DNA of 7,376 nucleotides, from positions 1 to 7,376 of the forward strand of contig JBILFC010000147.1 in assembly GCA_044351785.1 (NCBI GenBank). The letters run 5' to 3'. This document shows positions 6,176-7,376 of this stretch, one piece after another; within the stretch, counting starts at the first letter, position 1, and the number at the start of each line of letters is the position of its first letter. The stretch is from JAIYCX01 sp044351785 (GTDB lineage Bacteria; Bdellovibrionota_C; UBA2361; SZUA-149; DAOLCO01). The notes below the pieces were generated by a model. That model did not search any database. It was not told where the DNA came from and saw nothing but the letters and a program-made list of their open reading frames with translations. The position numbers were made by a program, and so were the translations under genes.

Positions 6176-6338
6176 CTAACTATAAATGTACAGGCCATTA
6201 TTTTGATATGCAGAATGCAACATCTCTTGGTTTAGATTTAGGTGATTTCTTAGGGGCTATAGTAACCTGAGCATTGTGAATTTGATGATACGCTAATAAC
6301 TGAGCTACTCTCCAGTAACTTATATAAAATATCCTTTT
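6176..6338. other. Spacer with no supportable gene
   Basis: Nothing convincing is coded here. One short plus-strand frame (6169-6270) looks mildly protein-like (NYKCTGHYFDMQNATSLGLD) but has no ATG start or ribosome binding site and overlaps the remnant on the other strand. It could be another decayed piece brought in with the duplication. Confidence 0.4.
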
Positions 6339-6394
6339 AAAAAATCAAACCGACCCTCCACTTAAGCATTGAAGCTCGACAGGTAGAGGATCGG
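6339..6394 (-). terminator. Rho-independent terminator of the 107-residue gene
   Basis: Read on the minus strand, CCGATCCTCTAC (6383-6394) pairs over 12 positions with GTGGAGGGTCGG (6350-6361), ten Watson-Crick pairs and two G-U pairs. A 21-base loop lies between them, and TTTGATTTTTT (6339-6349) follows. It begins about 20 bases after the stop codon at 6416-6418. The orientation and T-tract fit only minus-strand transcription. Confidence 0.75.
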
Positions 6395-6415
6395 CGGGGA
6401 TATCAGCTTGCACCG

Positions 6416-6739
6416 TTATTGGAACATCTTTTGCGCATAGTCAGGCAACTGTTCAATCAACTGATTATCTGCGGGCGGAGATGAGACCAACGCCGAAACA
6501 GCAGTATGTCGAGAGATCGGATTGTCCTTTTGCATTTCCCAAACAAGCTCATCATCTGAGCTGAGCGCCCAAAGCACTTTGCCCATGTCTTTCGGCTGGC
6601 CTACAAAGAAGAGACCGTTATTTGTTAGTAAGCAACTTACCTGAAGTGCCTTTTGGACAATCTTGGCTAATCCAGATGCTGCAATCAGACCCTGAACTTC
6701 GGAAGGACCTACGAATTTTACCAGTTGTAACTGTGACAT
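6416..6739 (-). CDS. Hypothetical 107-residue protein, higher G+C orphan gene
   Basis: I do not recognise this protein. It has 107 residues with no signal peptide and no membrane segment, so it is probably cytoplasmic. It opens MSQLQLVKFVGPSEVQGLIA. The first half looks like mixed alpha/beta (LAKIVQKALQVSCLLTNNGLFFVGQ, one Cys at 36), and the second half is acidic and helical (SSDDELVWEMQKDNP, DNQLIEQLPDYAQKMF). The start is supported by AGGGG (6746-6750) six bases before the ATG, and the end by a strong intrinsic terminator 20 bases on, so it looks like a complete single-gene unit. Its base composition differs from the neighbours: about 47% G+C over five 60-base lines by hand count, against about 31% in a similar stretch of the beta-helix gene. 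Together with decayed fragments on both sides this suggests recent arrival or a different origin. A bacteriocin-immunity-sized or regulator-sized protein is possible but nothing shows it. Confidence 0.7.
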   Translation of the reverse strand: MSQLQLVKFVGPSEVQGLIAASGLAKIVQKALQVSCLLTNNGLFFVGQPKDMGKVLWALSSDDELVWEMQKDNPISRHTAVSALVSSPPADNQLIEQLPDYAQKMFQ

Positions 6740-6745
6740 TTGTTT

Positions 6746-6750
6746 CCCCT
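6746..6750 (-). promoter_or_regulatory. Ribosome binding site of the 107-residue gene
   Basis: AGGGG on the minus strand lies six bases before the ATG at 6737-6739 and is the best-placed Shine-Dalgarno sequence in this part of the window. It decides the start. Confidence 0.6.
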
Positions 6751-6819
6751 ACTACGAGTAAACTTTTCCATCAGAACCTTTTCAAAACCCTTTCACTACC
6801 TGTCAGAGGGCCGGCCTGA

Positions 6820-7133
6820 TTTTAAGAATTTCTAAAGTGGGTTGGAGTGAGCGAAAAAGCCTTAGAATCAGACTAGCCGTAAATTTTACCCTGATTTGAA
6901 TTTCAAAGATCTAAGTGAAACATTTGACCTTAAAAGCCCTTCCACATATGAATATTATGAAAAGAAGCAGAGAACTTTGACCAATAAAATGTAACCTCTT
7001 TAATTATCGGAACTTAAGTAAGCCCGATGCCACTCTTGTACCTTTTAGGTGTATCGATAAAGTGTACCTAGGGATCCGATATTTTCTTACTATATTTTCC
7101 AAAGTATAAACCCTTAAAGACTCCCTTATCTAA
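6820..7133. other. AT-rich stretch without a supportable gene
   Basis: All six frames are broken by frequent stops. The longest stop-free stretch that reads like protein is on the plus strand at 6866-6995 (KDLSETFDLKSPSTYEYYEK within it), but it has no plausible start or ribosome binding site. No tRNA fold or strong hairpin was seen. Given the exonuclease remnant just downstream, decayed coding sequence is the likeliest content. Confidence 0.45.
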
Positions 7134-7310
7134 TTATCAAGTTATGGCACGAACCATGATACTGGGATTAATGGTAAGTGGTAACTATAACTTTCTGAGC
7201 TACACTATAAGCTCTTTGAAACTGGATTTGAAGAGGCCCATAATGCCTTTGTGGATATAAAGGCAACCGCTAAATGTTTTTGGGAGTTGAGAAGGCTTGG
7301 GGAGATCTAG
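7134..7310 (+). pseudogene. C-terminal remnant of a DEDDh (DnaQ-like) 3'-5' exonuclease
   Basis: The frame 7191-7310 reads LSELHYKLFETGFEEAHNAF then VDIKATAKCFWELRRLGEI and a TAG stop. This is the characteristic ExoIII end of the DEDDh exonuclease family (E-L-H-x-K-L-F, then A-H-N-A-x-x-D with catalytic His and Asp, then A-T-A-x-C-F-x-E-L). In such enzymes these residues bind the catalytic metals that trim DNA 3' ends. Upstream in the same frame TGINGKW (7161-7181) fits the usual segment before KWP-x-L, but two TAA codons (7182-7184 and 7188-7190) interrupt it. The ExoI (D-x-E) and ExoII motifs were not found in about 500 bases upstream. It is therefore a truncated, nonsense-mutated relic, unless the stops are assembly errors. 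Confidence 0.7.
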
Positions 7311-7376
7311 GGGGTATCGTTGTTCACTAACTTCTCTTGTAAGTTAATGTGATTGGCTATAAAAAGTTTGATATCT

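Noticed and set aside
5966..6235. An 89-residue open frame after the beta-helix gene taken as a functional small protein
   Set aside because: Only the first 25 codons match anything (the cytochrome end). The rest is read-through past the lost stop, opposite a remnant gene, and no ribosome binding site precedes it.
6718..6771. A 17-codon upstream frame (minus strand, MEKFTRSRGNK and on) with AAAAGG before it, overlapping the start of the 107-residue gene
   Set aside because: It is too short, overlaps out of frame, and has no attenuator-like structure. One purine run is weak evidence in this composition.
6622..6819. Plus-strand open frame of 65 codons opposite the 107-residue gene
   Set aside because: It has no ribosome binding site. 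The minus-strand frame has a good one plus a matching terminator, so the plus frame is a shadow.
6803..6819. GC-rich inverted repeat around GGCCGGCC followed by TTTT
   Set aside because: The outer stem is only four pairs and the core palindrome leaves no loop, so it is too weak to call a terminator.
6866..6995. Stop-free plus-strand stretch encoding KDLSETFDLKSPSTYEYYEK
   Set aside because: It reads somewhat like protein but lacks any start codon near its beginning and any ribosome binding site, and I could not tie it to the exonuclease or any other family. It may be decayed coding sequence.

Overview
The window looks like chromosomal DNA of an AT-rich, Gram-negative-type bacterium. Hand counts give about 30-35% G+C in the beta-helix gene, and codons mostly end in A or T. 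The Gram-negative reading rests on a periplasmic-type c cytochrome and several Sec-type signal peptides. There is no rRNA, no tRNA and no marker gene that would fix a phylum, so I do not name one.

Layout. 1-1258 (minus strand, running off the left edge) encodes a hybrid signalling protein with an N-terminal receiver domain, a PAS-like middle and a histidine kinase core. Divergent from it, 1417-2815 (plus) carries a dCTP-deaminase-family gene followed after 13 bases by a SurE-family nucleotidase, probably one transcript acting on the nucleotide pool. A small secreted protein with a duplicated Cys-Pro motif (2765-3139, minus) overlaps the tail of surE by 51 bases. A monohaem cytochrome c (3318-3689, plus) meets, three bases after its stop, the end of an unrecognised 220-residue protein (3693-4355, minus). 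Next is a 492-residue secreted right-handed beta-helix protein with a Thr/Ala/Arg tandem-repeat linker and a cysteine cluster (4491-5969, plus).

The main discovery lies directly after the beta-helix stop. 5965 to about 6175 is a diverged, decayed second copy of the convergent junction at 3611 to about 3825. It holds the last 25 codons of a cytochrome c on the plus strand and, facing it, the C-terminus of a paralogue of the 220-residue protein on the minus strand. This is a scar of segmental duplication or recombination, and it may have set the present end of the beta-helix gene.

The right part (about 6176-7376) is gene-poor. It holds one compact 107-residue orphan gene of clearly higher G+C (6416-6739, minus) with a good ribosome binding site and a convincing terminator. 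It also holds a decayed C-terminal piece of a DEDDh (DnaQ-like) 3'-5' exonuclease with in-frame stops (about 7134-7310, plus). The region reads as a decaying accessory stretch rather than an intact new system.
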